A DNA stretch of 64,000 nucleotides. It comes from Litorimonas sp. (GTDB lineage: Bacteria; Pseudomonadota; Alphaproteobacteria; Caulobacterales; Maricaulaceae). This document shows, one piece after another, positions 43,846 to 53,415 of the stretch. Each line of letters opens with the position of its first letter. Position 1 is the first letter of the stretch. The DNA lies in assembly GCA_029936425.1 (NCBI GenBank), contig JAPYSU010000005.1, forward strand, positions 1 through 64,000, read 5' to 3'. The notes under the pieces were generated by a model that was given only the letters and a program-made list of their open reading frames with translations, was not told where the DNA came from and ran no database searches. The position numbers and the translations under genes are program-made.

Positions 43846-46080
43846 TCAGTCACCGTTTTGCAAGGCAATCCGCTTCTCATTGACCATTTTGAGTAATTCT
43901 GCCGCAGCTTGGGCATCACAGAGGGCTCGATGATGACTTTTCAAATCAATTTCAAACTCTTGGCATAGGTTTTTAAGGCTATAAGAGCGATATCCCGGAT
44001 AAAGTTTACGCATTGAGGAGCAAGTACAAATTTTAGGATGGCGAAATTTTCGGTCGATCATTTGATATTCGGTGGAAATAAACCCGTAATCAAAATTTAC
44101 GTTATGGGCCGCAAAAATGGCGTCCCCCATGAATTCGGCGAAACTATCAGCAATATCTGCAAATAATGGGGCTCGCGCGACCATGGACTCATCAATACCT
44201 GTGATGCGGGTGATGTTCGGAGGAATCGAACGTTGCGGGTTAATGAGGCTCTGCCATTCATCAATAACCTCTCCGCCGCGCATTTTAACAGCGCCAATCT
44301 CGGTCAGTCGGTGGAGCCCGGGCCGCCCGCCTGTGGTTTCAACGTCGACAACGACATATGTTTGATCGGGATCAATATGCCAGCCAAGTCGAAGAATTTC
44401 GGCTTTATACCCCGCAGATTTCAATTGTCGTAATCTCGTGAGTTGATTTTGTCGCAAGACATCGCCTTCTGCTTTGATTTCAACAAAACGCGCTTCTCCG
44501 TGTTCAATGAGCATAAGGTCGGGGAATCCGCTTTTAGTCGACACATAATCTTCCGCCATCAACCGTAAAATAGCTGCCAGAGATTCCTCCGGGGAATGGG
44601 TCATTAGGGCTTTAATCCTATCCAATGACCTTCCGCCCCAAACGAAAACACCATTATCCTTTTTGTAATGGCGAGTAAGAGTTTTCAGAAGTTTAACTAG
44701 GCTTGCCGATACATTCGACAAATCCGCGAGTTTCTTCTCAATAGACGCTTTGTGGGTCTCATAAAAACTGCCTGTTTTTAGGCTGTCAGGAAGTCTCCAG
44801 CTGCGCTCCTCCGTCTGTGAATGAATTTCGTCCCAAAACAAAAGTCCAAAGAGCATTTGCCAAGGACGATTTTCAGTCCGGTAAGCTTCTATTCCTTGTT
44901 CTTTGAAATGCCTAAGCGCGGCTTGTTCGGGCGTGTGGCGAAAGGCTTCATCCAAAAACAGGGTGTCGCTATCTCGCAGTAGGTCTGTTACGACGCTTGT
45001 GCGTTTCTTTTCAAATTTACGGGCGTAAAAATCTTCGGCAAAGGCGTGTTCCTCATCACTTTCCGGATTTTCGATCATCTGCTCAAGCCGCTGGTCAACC
45101 CAATCCCTATCTCCATCAGCGTTTCGGGAATATCGAATGCGCACAACACGCTCGTTACACAACCCGCTGTCGGACCGTTCATATAATGAGAGTGCGGCTT
45201 CAATATCGCCTTGCCGTTCGGATAACCCTCCAAGTTTTTGGAGGAGTTTTCCCCGTTTTATGGAGACTGGCCCGTCCACAACCTCCGGCCAGCTATCGAC
45301 TGTTTCAATCAAGGTATATATTTCGTCCTCATTTCCATCTCGAAAACTCTGTAAGGCAGACGCATAAAAATAGGCTGTTTGGGCGTCTTTCAGATCGCGG
45401 AACTTGAGTTTCGCGGCGTCAGACCGGGCAGGACGGACAAGGCCCAGCTCTTTTAAGGTTTTGGTTTGAAGGCTGGTTTCTATCCGGCCGAAATATAGAA
45501 ATAAGAGGTAGTTGAAAGCTTTTAACCTCGATTGAACAATATAGCCGTCAGGAATGTCGAGTTGATCATAATCTGTCTGATGACAAGCAATGTCTATTAA
45601 CCGCGCCTTTTTCCAAGAACGTTTGAACTCCGTTTTGCAAACTCGGTCTAACATCAAATGTGTAAGCTCTGGCTTGGTTAAAGTGCTTAAATAAGACCGT
45701 GTATCTCTCCTCTCAATAGCTCGGACGAATCCCCTTTGCCCTAAAAGTTTAAATTGACCCGGAATATCTTGAATTTCTGAGTAATGCAGGTGGTAAAAAT
45801 TAAAAACAGTACCTTTGCGTCCGGCAATGCGCGCATAGGCGCATTGTGCCTGAAAAGGCAGTGCCTCGAAATCTCTGATAAAATCCGTATGTTCAACGCT
45901 CATCAAATTCGTATGACGCGTTCCTACATGCGTCAGCATATCGCAAAAGGTTTTATGATAATAGTATTGGGGGAGTTCTTTAACCGTCCAAACCTTCCCT
46001 TCGGAAGCACGGCGAAACCGCCTCTGCTCCGCGCGAATATAACTATGCGCTTTCAAACCTGGTTTACTCCTCAAATTCAT
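43846..46080 (-). CDS. FAN1-like VRR-NUC nuclease fused to DEDDh exonuclease
   Basis: A 744-residue two-nuclease protein. Residues 1-570 follow the FAN1 plan: L-P-Q-Y-Y-Y-H-K near 37, G-R-K-G-T-V-F near 87, a helical repeat middle, and a C-terminal VRR-NUC site with F-P-D at 519-521 and V-E-I-K at 533-536, plus E418 in L-L-F-W-D-E as the further acidic residue. Residues 575-735 are a DnaQ-type 3'-5' exonuclease with D579 and E581 in D-V-E-T, D664 in H-N-V-N-F-D, H717 and D722. FAN1 enzymes unhook interstrand crosslinks. Both sites look intact, with no frameshift. It is first in the minus-strand run leading to crtE. Confidence 0.88.
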   Translation of the reverse strand: MNLRSKPGLKAHSYIRAEQRRFRRASEGKVWTVKELPQYYYHKTFCDMLTHVGTRHTNLMSVEHTDFIRDFEALPFQAQCAYARIAGRKGTVFNFYHLHYSEIQDIPGQFKLLGQRGFVRAIERRDTRSYLSTLTKPELTHLMLDRVCKTEFKRSWKKARLIDIACHQTDYDQLDIPDGYIVQSRLKAFNYLLFLYFGRIETSLQTKTLKELGLVRPARSDAAKLKFRDLKDAQTAYFYASALQSFRDGNEDEIYTLIETVDSWPEVVDGPVSIKRGKLLQKLGGLSERQGDIEAALSLYERSDSGLCNERVVRIRYSRNADGDRDWVDQRLEQMIENPESDEEHAFAEDFYARKFEKKRTSVVTDLLRDSDTLFLDEAFRHTPEQAALRHFKEQGIEAYRTENRPWQMLFGLLFWDEIHSQTEERSWRLPDSLKTGSFYETHKASIEKKLADLSNVSASLVKLLKTLTRHYKKDNGVFVWGGRSLDRIKALMTHSPEESLAAILRLMAEDYVSTKSGFPDLMLIEHGEARFVEIKAEGDVLRQNQLTRLRQLKSAGYKAEILRLGWHIDPDQTYVVVDVETTGGRPGLHRLTEIGAVKMRGGEVIDEWQSLINPQRSIPPNITRITGIDESMVARAPLFADIADSFAEFMGDAIFAAHNVNFDYGFISTEYQMIDRKFRHPKICTCSSMRKLYPGYRSYSLKNLCQEFEIDLKSHHRALCDAQAAAELLKMVNEKRIALQNGD

Positions 46081-46279
46081 ACAAGGTTTATCAACTTACT
46101 TGTCCACAGCCCTAAAATTACAGCCTCCCCAAGAACAAATGTGGAACTTTCTTGTGTATTGACGGATGATATAAATCAAGACGCATTTAGATTAAATTGC
46201 ATAGGCTTTCGGTGAAGCGCAGGTGTTAAAGGGGCCCCTAAATATTGCGACCTGTTGGAAACTGTGATACCTGCCGCCG

Positions 46280-46765
46280 ATGCGATGCCCATTTTGCTCC
46301 TCTGAAAATACGCAGGTGAAAGACAGCCGACAAGCAGAAGATAACTCTGCGGTCCGGCGTCGTCGTCTTTGCGCGCAATGCGGAGGGCGATTTACTACTT
46401 TCGAGCGCGTTCAACTTCGCGAATTAACGGTCATAAAAAAATCCGGGCGGCGTACGCCTTTCGATAGAGATAAACTGGCTCGTTCTGTGATGATCGCGCT
46501 TCAAAAACGTCCTGTGGAAACTGACCGGGTGGAACAAATGATAAGCGGCGTCGTTCGACAGCTCGAAAGTATAGGGCAGGCGGATATCACCTCGGATCAG
46601 ATTGGCACCTTGGTTATGGAAGGATTGGCGAGACTAGATGATGTAGCTTATGTCCGCTACGCCTCTGTTTACAAAGACTTTCGCGCCACTCAGGATTTTG
46701 AAACCTTTATTGAAACTGAGAAACTCCAACCCGAGACAGATCAACCTGACTCTGAAAAGGAGTAG
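46280..46765 (+). CDS. nrdR: Transcriptional repressor NrdR
   Basis: NrdR senses ATP/dATP and represses ribonucleotide reductase genes. The 161-residue protein has the zinc ribbon M-R-C-P-F-C and [12 protein letters not shown] near the N-terminus and an ATP-cone domain ([15 protein letters not shown]). It heads the riboflavin/nusB/thiL run, a common order in Alphaproteobacteria. Confidence 0.97.
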   Translation: MRCPFCSSENTQVKDSRQAEDNSAVRRRRLCAQCGGRFTTFERVQLRELTVIKKSGRRTPFDRDKLARSVMIALQKRPVETDRVEQMISGVVRQLESIGQADITSDQIGTLVMEGLARLDDVAYVRYASVYKDFRATQDFETFIETEKLQPETDQPDSEKE

Positions 46766-46771
46766 TCTGGT

Positions 46772-47431
46772 TTGCATAGACCCCTTGTAACCCTCAAACT
46801 CGCCACTTCCATGGACGGCAAAATTGCTCTGGCAAATGGACAATCCGAATGGATAACTGGCGACGCGGCTCGCAAAGAGGGACGAAAACTCCGCGCCCGA
46901 CACGACGCTATTGCAGTCGGATCTAATACGGCCATTACGGATAATCCCCAACTGACAACACGAATTGCGGGCGAGCCGGATCCAGTGCGCGTGATTTTTG
47001 ATTCACAATTAAGAGTATCACCAAATTCCAATCTTGCTCAAACGGCTCGGACAACTCCTACTTACATTTTGACGCGTTCGGACGAGGGAGGTGAGGCTCA
47101 AGCACTCAAAGACTTGGGAGCTCAGTTGATCAGTGTACCTTATAATGATGGGTTAAGTCTCACGCATTCTCTGGACAGTCTCTTTAATCTCGGAATCCGA
47201 ACGCTTTTATTGGAAGGCGGTGGAACGCTGGCAGCTAGCTTTTTACGAGGGAACTTAGTGGATACAATTGAGTGGTTTCGGGCGCCCGTGATACTCGGAG
47301 CAGAAGCAAGGCCAGCGATCGGTAATCTGGGTCTGGCGAATATCAATGCGATTTACAGGTTTGACCGCACAGAGCTGAATGAAGTCGGTTCGGATATATG
47401 GGAGCGATACGCCTTGAAAACACACGATTAG
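46772..47431 (+). CDS. ribD: Stand-alone RibD reductase domain
   Basis: A 219-residue pyrimidine reductase of riboflavin synthesis, equivalent only to the C-terminal half of full RibD. It has T-L-K-L-A-T-S-M-D-G-K-I-A, I-T-G-D-A-A-R, R-A-R-H-D-A-I-A-V-G-S-N-T and L-L-L-E-G-G-G-T-L. The N-terminal deaminase domain of usual RibD (about 360 residues) is absent. The start is TTG, decided by AAAGGAG 9 bp upstream that overlaps the nrdR end. A separate deaminase must exist elsewhere if riboflavin is made. Confidence 0.88.
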   Translation: MHRPLVTLKLATSMDGKIALANGQSEWITGDAARKEGRKLRARHDAIAVGSNTAITDNPQLTTRIAGEPDPVRVIFDSQLRVSPNSNLAQTARTTPTYILTRSDEGGEAQALKDLGAQLISVPYNDGLSLTHSLDSLFNLGIRTLLLEGGGTLAASFLRGNLVDTIEWFRAPVILGAEARPAIGNLGLANINAIYRFDRTELNEVGSDIWERYALKTHD

Positions 47432-47448
47432 GCGTCACATAAACCGAT

Positions 47449-48084
47449 ATGTTTACAGGAATTGTCACAGATATTGGCCGCGTTGTTTCAATTGACCGAG
47501 ATCAGAGTGGATCGCGCTCTGAATGGGGTGATACGCGCATGGTTATAGACAGCCATTATGACTGTGACACAATTGCGATAGGGGCTTCTATTTCTCACGC
47601 CGGCGCCTGCATGACCGTCGTGGAAAAAGACAAGACAAAACAGGGCTGCCGCTACGCATTTGATGTCTCGGATGAGAGTCTGGATAAAACGACTCTTAAA
47701 TCCTGGACCGTCGGGCATGAAATGAACCTTGAACGCGCCATGACGGCTGCGGATGAGCTAGGCGGACATCTGGTTACGGGACATGTGGATCAGATAGGTG
47801 CTTTACTCACCCGAGAACCGCTCGCAGGCTCGCTCAAACTGGTTTTCAGTGCGCCGCCGGATTTAATGGCCATGATTGCACCGAAAGGCTCCATCACCAT
47901 TGATGGCGTATCGCTGACGGTTAATACGTCTGATAAAACTTCCTTCAGCGTTAACATTATTCCCCATACCGCAGAGGTAACGACCCTCGGCCAATTACAG
48001 CCAGGCGACAAAGTAAATCTGGAAATAGACCTGATAGCCCGCTATGTGGCGCGTTACTTGTCGCAAATGAAAGATAAATCGTGA
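47449..48084 (+). CDS. ribE: Riboflavin synthase, alpha subunit
   Basis: The final enzyme of riboflavin synthesis, dismutating two lumazine molecules. The 211-residue protein has two lumazine-binding repeats, starting M-F-T-G-I-V-T-D-I-G and, in the second half, G-G-H-L-V-T-G-H-V-D followed by I-D-G-V-S-L-T-V-N. Its stop overlaps the GTG start of the next gene by 4 bp. Confidence 0.96.
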   Translation: MFTGIVTDIGRVVSIDRDQSGSRSEWGDTRMVIDSHYDCDTIAIGASISHAGACMTVVEKDKTKQGCRYAFDVSDESLDKTTLKSWTVGHEMNLERAMTAADELGGHLVTGHVDQIGALLTREPLAGSLKLVFSAPPDLMAMIAPKGSITIDGVSLTVNTSDKTSFSVNIIPHTAEVTTLGQLQPGDKVNLEIDLIARYVARYLSQMKDKS

Positions 48085-49223
48085 CTGACCTGAACACTGC
48101 CACATTTGAAGAAGTTTATAATCTCGCCACGCCCGAGGAAATCATCGAAGATGCTCGCAATGGCCGGATGTATATTCTGGTAGATGCTGAAGATCGTGAA
48201 AATGAGGGCGACCTTATCATTCCGGCGCAGTTTGCGACGCCCGATGCCGTAAATTTCATGGCAAAGTTTGGGCGTGGTTTGATTTGTCTGGCATTGGAAG
48301 AGCCTAAAGCCCAGGCTTTGGGACTGCGCAATATGAGTGCAGAAAATCAATCCCGTTTTGAGACGGCCTTTACCCAGTCCATTGAAGCGCGCGAAGGTGT
48401 GACGACAGGTATTAGCGCTGGCGACCGTTCACACACGATACAAACCGCAATCGATCCTGATTCACGCCAAGATGATATTGTCTCTCCCGGGCATATGTTT
48501 CCTATCATTGCCAGAGACGGCGGCGTTTTAGTCCGGACTGGCCATACAGAAGCGTCTGTCGATATTTCTCGAATGGCGGGTTTGAATCCGTCAGCGGTCA
48601 TTTGCGAAATAATGAATGACGACGGAACAATGGCCCGTCTACCGGATCTTGTCGGATTTGCCCAATTTCATGGCTTAAAAATCGGAACAATTGAAGATCT
48701 TGTAAAATATCGGATGAAGAAAGATCATTTCGTTAAACACATTGCGTCTTCTGAATTCACCTCTCAGAACAATGATTCATTTCAAATTCATGTTTACAGA
48801 AACTTTTTGGATGGATTGGAACATGTAGCCCTAAGTAAAGGTGAGCCAGATCCGAACAAAGAGACTTTGGTTCGGGTTCACAAAGTCGATTTTGCGGGAG
48901 ACATTCTTTATGAAGACAGCCCGCGCTCAGGTCTGATCTGGGACGCTATGAAAGACCTAGGGGCCTATGAGGGACACGCGGTTCTCGTTCTCATTCGTGA
49001 AGGGTCGATTAATACTCTTTTAGAGCGTCTTGGGGCTCACAAGTCTTCCATCGATCGAAAAGAGCAGAACATTCGTGAGTATGGCGTTGGCGCCCAAATT
49101 CTGGTGGACCAAGGCGTAAAAAAGATGCGTCTTATTACAAATACCATGCCAAAACTCATCGGACTTGAGGCCTATGATCTTGAGCTGGTTGGTATTACCC
49201 CACTAAAAAACTCTAAGGTCTAA
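48081..49223 (+). CDS. ribBA: DHBP synthase with degenerate GTP cyclohydrolase II domain
   Basis: A 380-residue RibBA-shaped protein. The N-terminal half is a good 3,4-dihydroxy-2-butanone-4-phosphate synthase ([26 protein letters not shown]). The C-terminal half keeps the RibA fold pattern but has no cysteine at all. The region that should hold the zinc ligands reads [12 protein letters not shown] near residue 270 instead of the usual T-G-D-x-x-G-S-x-R-C-D-C. It therefore cannot be a normal GTP cyclohydrolase II and resembles the RibBX variants. The start is GTG, overlapping ribE. Confidence 0.9.
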   Translation: MTDLNTATFEEVYNLATPEEIIEDARNGRMYILVDAEDRENEGDLIIPAQFATPDAVNFMAKFGRGLICLALEEPKAQALGLRNMSAENQSRFETAFTQSIEAREGVTTGISAGDRSHTIQTAIDPDSRQDDIVSPGHMFPIIARDGGVLVRTGHTEASVDISRMAGLNPSAVICEIMNDDGTMARLPDLVGFAQFHGLKIGTIEDLVKYRMKKDHFVKHIASSEFTSQNNDSFQIHVYRNFLDGLEHVALSKGEPDPNKETLVRVHKVDFAGDILYEDSPRSGLIWDAMKDLGAYEGHAVLVLIREGSINTLLERLGAHKSSIDRKEQNIREYGVGAQILVDQGVKKMRLITNTMPKLIGLEAYDLELVGITPLKNSKV

Positions 49224-49228
49224 AAAAG

Positions 49229-49663
49229 ATGAATATTCTTGTCATCGAAGCCCGATATTATGAGGGTATATCCGACTCACTTCTGGAAGGGGCTTTGGCC
49301 GTTTTGCAAAAGGCAGGTGCCACAATCACAAAACTCACTGTTCCCGGCGCGCTCGAAATTCCTCATGCTATTGCTTATGCGGAAGCCGGGCCTCAAAAAT
49401 TCGATGGCTATGTTGCTTTGGGATGCGTTATTCGCGGTGAGACCACCCACTATGATTATGTGTGTCAGGAATCTGCGCGTGCATTGATGGACCTAGCCGT
49501 CGATAAGGCTTTGGTCATAGGCAATGGGATTATAACTGTTGAAAATGAGGATCAGGCTTGGGCAAGGGCGAAGTCTTCGAAAAAAGACAAAGGCGGATTT
49601 GCCGCAAATGCCGTTTTGAAAATGATTCGTATTCGGACCGCTCTTTCCGAGACGGCAAAATAA
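49229..49663 (+). CDS. ribH: 6,7-dimethyl-8-ribityllumazine synthase
   Basis: Lumazine synthase condenses the RibB and RibD-pathway products. The 144-residue protein has [26 protein letters not shown] and G-N-G-I-I-T-V-E-N, all family blocks. It lies 5 bp after the RibBA-like gene and overlaps nusB by one base. Confidence 0.96.
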   Translation: MNILVIEARYYEGISDSLLEGALAVLQKAGATITKLTVPGALEIPHAIAYAEAGPQKFDGYVALGCVIRGETTHYDYVCQESARALMDLAVDKALVIGNGIITVENEDQAWARAKSSKKDKGGFAANAVLKMIRIRTALSETAK

Positions 49664-50148
49664 TGGCCGGAGCAAACCCGAAGCATCGTCGCGCCGCCCG
49701 TATAGCCATCGTTCAGGCTCTGTATCAAATGGACGTTGCCAATGCGCCGTCCAAAGCTGTCGTTAGAGAATTTCAGAATCACCGCTTCGGCTATAGTGAT
49801 GAGCCAGGGATGGTGCAGGCAGACGAGCCGTTCTTTGAAGAGATTATCGAAGGGGTCGTTGTCTCACAGGAGGCAATTGATAAAAAACTGAGCTCGCTTC
49901 TCCCTGAGAAATGGCCGCTTCGGCGCTTGGATCTGACTTTACGTAGCCTTTTAAGAGCGGCGGCTTATGAAATGATACGTCGGCCAGACATTCCGGCTTT
50001 GGTCATAATCAATGAGTATGTCTCAATCGCATCAGACTTTTTTGATGGCAAGGAACCGGGCATGGTGAACGGCATTCTCGACAAAATCGGAAAAGAAGTC
50101 CGGGCCACTGAATTCGGGCTCATTGGCGACGCGCCGAAACAGAGTTGA
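49663..50148 (+). CDS. nusB: Transcription antitermination factor NusB
   Basis: NusB with NusE binds boxA and supports antitermination of rRNA transcription. The 161-residue protein opens R-R-A-A-R-I-A-I-V-Q-A-L-Y-Q-M-D and ends with E-P-G-M-V-N-G-I-L-D-K-I, both characteristic. The start at 49663 overlaps the ribH stop (TAATG); an upstream in-frame ATG inside ribH is unlikely. Confidence 0.95.
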   Translation: MAGANPKHRRAARIAIVQALYQMDVANAPSKAVVREFQNHRFGYSDEPGMVQADEPFFEEIIEGVVVSQEAIDKKLSSLLPEKWPLRRLDLTLRSLLRAAAYEMIRRPDIPALVIINEYVSIASDFFDGKEPGMVNGILDKIGKEVRATEFGLIGDAPKQS

Positions 50149-51146
50149 CTTTGAACGAGTTTGACTGGATCGAAACTTTTCTAAGGCCTCTCGCAGGTCC
50201 TGAAGGTCTCAAGCTTTTGGATGATGCGGCAATCTACTCTCCGCGTAAAAACCAAGACCTCGTACTGACACAAGACACGCTCATAGAAGGCGTCCATTTC
50301 TTTAAAGGGGAGTATGGCGCCGGAACGGCCAGCCGTTTGATGGCCGTAAATCTGTCCGATCTTGCCGCAAAGGGAGCCCGGCCGATTGGATATCTTTTGT
50401 CTGTTGCTTGGCCAAAACATCTCACGCGGACTGATTTACAAAACTGGATGAGGGCTTTTTCCAAAGGCTTAAGGGCGGAGCAAGACCGATTTGGATACTC
50501 CTTGTTTGGGGGCGATACAGTGAAAACAGATGGCCCAATGTCAATTAGCGCCACCTTTCTGGGCGTTGTACCGAAAGGCAAAGCTGTTTTACGTTCTGGC
50601 GCGAAAGCCGGAGACGACATCTGGGTGACAGGAAATGTTGGTGATGCTTATTTGGGATTACAGTTAGCTGAGAACGCATCTGGGATGTTAGCAAATAACT
50701 CTGAACCGGAAGACCTTTGGGTTTGGGAAGAAGCCTTTCGACATCCAACCCCTCGGCTATTATTTCGGAAAACTCTTCGAAATGTCGCCACGGCGTGTGC
50801 TGATATATCTGATGGTTTGTTGTCAGAAGCCGGGCATATTGCCAAGGCCAGTCAGAAGCGGCTGACTATCAGTTTGCACGATATGCCTCTGAGCAAAGCT
50901 TCCTCAAAGTGGTGTAAGGCCCAAAATTATGAAAAAGCGCTCATCAGACTTGCGACCGCCGGAGATGATTATGAGTTATTATTCACCGCAGATCCCGACA
51001 AAGAAGACTTGGTGAAAACAGGAGCGCAAAAGTTAAACTTGCGTGTCAGCAAGATTGGGACTGTTTCGGAAGGGCAGGGCGTTGAGTGTTTAGATATAAA
51101 TGAAAAACGCCTGAGTATAGAAAAATCAGGCTATTCTCATGACTAG
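50145..51146 (+). CDS. thiL: Thiamine-monophosphate kinase
   Basis: ThiL makes thiamine diphosphate from the monophosphate. The 333-residue protein shows L-D-D-A-A-I-Y with Mg-binding aspartates, M-A-V-N-L-S-D-L-A-A-K-G-A-R-P, F-G-G-D-T-V and A-C-A-D-I-S-D-G-L. The start is TTG: either at 50145, overlapping the nusB stop, or the TTG at 50151, which gives the more usual N-E-F-D beginning. It converges on bamE with a 4-bp overlap. Confidence 0.93.
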   Translation: MTLNEFDWIETFLRPLAGPEGLKLLDDAAIYSPRKNQDLVLTQDTLIEGVHFFKGEYGAGTASRLMAVNLSDLAAKGARPIGYLLSVAWPKHLTRTDLQNWMRAFSKGLRAEQDRFGYSLFGGDTVKTDGPMSISATFLGVVPKGKAVLRSGAKAGDDIWVTGNVGDAYLGLQLAENASGMLANNSEPEDLWVWEEAFRHPTPRLLFRKTLRNVATACADISDGLLSEAGHIAKASQKRLTISLHDMPLSKASSKWCKAQNYEKALIRLATAGDDYELLFTADPDKEDLVKTGAQKLNLRVSKIGTVSEGQGVECLDINEKRLSIEKSGYSHD

Positions 51147-51652
51147 CGTCCACCGCCCGGGCCGCCAGGCCCGCCGGGAACGTCTTGATTGCCGCCTCCG
51201 AGGCGGTCTGTTGGAATGCGGCCAATCGTACCGAAGATTTGCTCAAGGACTGATAATTCGCGTCCCCGAGTGGGTGTTTTGCGGTTCACATAATCGACAT
51301 ACTGACCGTCTTCGATGCCGTATTCAGCCACTTTGGTGACATTGCCATCAACGTTAAAAGTAATAGCCGTGATGTTTCGGTCTTCAATTTTAGGTCGGAG
51401 ATAGGCGTAACGTTGACGAACGCTGTTCATATAAAACCAGACGTCTTCATCAAGATCTTCGTCAAAAGTGCTTTTCACTGAGGGATTGCCCAGCCGGGCC
51501 AAGACACTCGCCTTCGTATCCGTTTCCGGATTCACTTCCTGAGGCTTAGCTTCGGTTGGCACATAACCATGTGTCCGCAAAATAGGGTTGCAGGCACTCA
51601 GTGAGAGCATCAGAGCTCCGAAACATGCTGCTTTAATAAGATTCGAGGTCAT
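51143..51652 (-). CDS. bamE: Outer-membrane assembly lipoprotein BamE
   Basis: A 169-residue lipoprotein with signal peptide and lipobox L-S-A-C (Cys21), followed by the SmpA/OmlA domain: H-G-Y-V-P, V-L-A-R-L-G-N-P-S-V, V-W-F-Y and F-N-V-D-G-N-V. BamE supports BamA/BamD in beta-barrel insertion. The C-terminus is a Gly/Pro-rich tail of about 15 residues. It is divergent from the bc1 chaperone gene, a common arrangement in this class. Confidence 0.9.
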   Translation of the reverse strand: MTSNLIKAACFGALMLSLSACNPILRTHGYVPTEAKPQEVNPETDTKASVLARLGNPSVKSTFDEDLDEDVWFYMNSVRQRYAYLRPKIEDRNITAITFNVDGNVTKVAEYGIEDGQYVDYVNRKTPTRGRELSVLEQIFGTIGRIPTDRLGGGNQDVPGGPGGPGGGR

Positions 51653-51746
51653 ATCGTCACTTTTACTTCTATCTGAACGCGCTAAGACCTAACCAAAGCG
51701 CTGCCGACTGGCAAGACAGATACTGTGTTAAACAAAGGTTAGAATT

Positions 51747-52280
51747 ATGGGCTTTTTCACTCGGTTGTTTGGACGTGATGACGCGGCAAAGCGTGATGCA
51801 GCCTCTCTTTATGCCAAACTTATGCAGCAATCTCGAAATCCTCAATTCTATGGAGAGAATCGCTTTCCAGATAGCTATGATGGGAGAATTGATGTTCTGA
51901 CGCTCCATATTGCAATTGTTTTGGAGGCGCTTCGTTCTTTTGACGAACAAGGGCAGCGCCTTTCACAGGCCCTATTCGATGAGATGAAAGACGATTTTGA
52001 AATTGCCTTGAGAGAAGAAGGCATATCCGATGCAGGCGTGAAAAAGCGTATTAAGCCTATGATTCGACTTTTTTATACGCGGGTGAAAGACTACACCGAA
52101 TCCCTACCGATGGACGGAATAAAATCGGTAGCAGCCAATCTGCACGAAAAAGACGGCTTTAAGATGTCCAGCACATTTCTTGATGAGTTGCAGCTATACA
52201 GTGTGACCTTTCGGCAAACCTTGTCCGATAAAACGCTCGGAGAAATCGCCTCTTCTCAATTTAATTTTCCAGACCTTTAA
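51747..52280 (+). CDS. Ubiquinol-cytochrome c chaperone (CBP3-like)
   Basis: A 177-residue protein of the Ubiq_cyt_C_chap family, related to mitochondrial Cbp3, which helps cytochrome b assembly of the bc1 complex. F-Y-G-E-N-R-F-P-D-S-Y-D-G-R-I-D-V near residues 35-51 and L-F-D-E-M-K-D-D-F near 75 are conserved. In relatives a DUF177 gene usually follows before plsX; here only 82 bp separate it from plsX. Confidence 0.88.
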   Translation: MGFFTRLFGRDDAAKRDAASLYAKLMQQSRNPQFYGENRFPDSYDGRIDVLTLHIAIVLEALRSFDEQGQRLSQALFDEMKDDFEIALREEGISDAGVKKRIKPMIRLFYTRVKDYTESLPMDGIKSVAANLHEKDGFKMSSTFLDELQLYSVTFRQTLSDKTLGEIASSQFNFPDL

Positions 52281-52362
52281 GCCGTTCAAAGTGATTTTGG
52301 ATTAAAGATTAGGCATGAGCCATCGCCTTGGCTATAGCAGGGTGAGAGAGTAAAGGGACTTT

Positions 52363-53415
52363 ATGCTAGACGGTCTGATAGTTTCAATTGATGCCATGGG
52401 AGGCGATGATGCCCCTGAGATAGTCATCGAAGGCATCGAATATTTTTTGAAGCATGCGGGAAAAGGTCGCCGTGCGCGTTTTCTGCTGCATGGGGATCAG
52501 CGGCGACTGGAGAAGCTGCTCAAAAAAAACGCACTGACCCGTGAACGATCAGAGATCTGCCACAGCCCCACCGAAATTTCTATGGATGAAAAACCCTCGC
52601 AAGCCCTTCGTAAAGGCAAAGGTACGAGCATGTGGAACGCCATACTTGCTGTCAAGGAAGGGCGAGCCAATACCGTCCTGTCCGCAGGAAACACAGGGGC
52701 TTTAATGGCCATGTCCATGTTGCAATTGCGCCGTATGCACGGAATACAACGACCGGCTCTGGCGGCAAACTGGCCTCGACCGGAGGGCATCAGCGTCGTT
52801 CTGGATGTGGGCGCCAATGTCGAAGCGACTGCGTCGCAGCTTGCTGAATTTGCGGTTTTAGGCGACGCTTTTTATAGGGCGCTTTTCAAAAAAGAGCAGC
52901 CTTCAATTGGCCTTTTGAATGTCGGTACTGAAGATCAAAAAGGCCATGCCGTAATAAAAGCTGCTCATGACCGATTGTCCGAAAGTGATATTGGACTGAA
53001 CTATCAGGGCTATGTTGAGGGCAATGATATTTCTTTCGGAAATACTGACGTCGTTGTGACGGATGGCTTCACCGGAAATGTGGCTCTGAAAACGGCTGAA
53101 GGAACCGCTAAACTCATCGGAAAGTTGTTCAATGAAGCCCTTCAGGGTAATCCCTGGTCAAAATTTACAACTATGTTGAATGCTGTAGCCCTGATCAAAC
53201 TAAAAAAACAAATAGACCCGCGTAGCGTGAATGGCGGTGTCTTTCTAGGACTGAACGGTATCGTGATCAAAAGTCATGGCGGTACCGATAAAATTGGTTA
53301 CGCGAATGCTCTGAATGTGGCTATCGGATTGGCGGAAAGCAACTTCTTGGAAGAAATCGAACGTGAGGTCGAGCGCCTCCATGACGAAGACGACAATATT
53401 GGATTTATTAAATGA
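52363..53415 (+). CDS. plsX: Phosphate acyltransferase PlsX
   Basis: PlsX makes acyl-phosphate from acyl-ACP for phospholipid synthesis. The 350-residue protein has I-S-I-D-A-M-G-G-D-like S-I-D-A-M-G-G-D-D-A-P-E near the start, A-L-R-K-G-K-G-T-S-M, S-A-G-N-T-G-A-L-M-A and F-T-G-N-V-A-L-K. AAAGGGA precedes the ATG. It overlaps fabH by 4 bp. Confidence 0.97.
   Translation: MLDGLIVSIDAMGGDDAPEIVIEGIEYFLKHAGKGRRARFLLHGDQRRLEKLLKKNALTRERSEICHSPTEISMDEKPSQALRKGKGTSMWNAILAVKEGRANTVLSAGNTGALMAMSMLQLRRMHGIQRPALAANWPRPEGISVVLDVGANVEATASQLAEFAVLGDAFYRALFKKEQPSIGLLNVGTEDQKGHAVIKAAHDRLSESDIGLNYQGYVEGNDISFGNTDVVVTDGFTGNVALKTAEGTAKLIGKLFNEALQGNPWSKFTTMLNAVALIKLKKQIDPRSVNGGVFLGLNGIVIKSHGGTDKIGYANALNVAIGLAESNFLEEIEREVERLHDEDDNIGFIK

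Noticed and set aside
49558..49662. Longer nusB frame starting inside ribH
   Set aside because: The extra 35 residues read out of frame through ribH and do not occur in NusB; the ATG at 49663 fits overlap-coupled translation.
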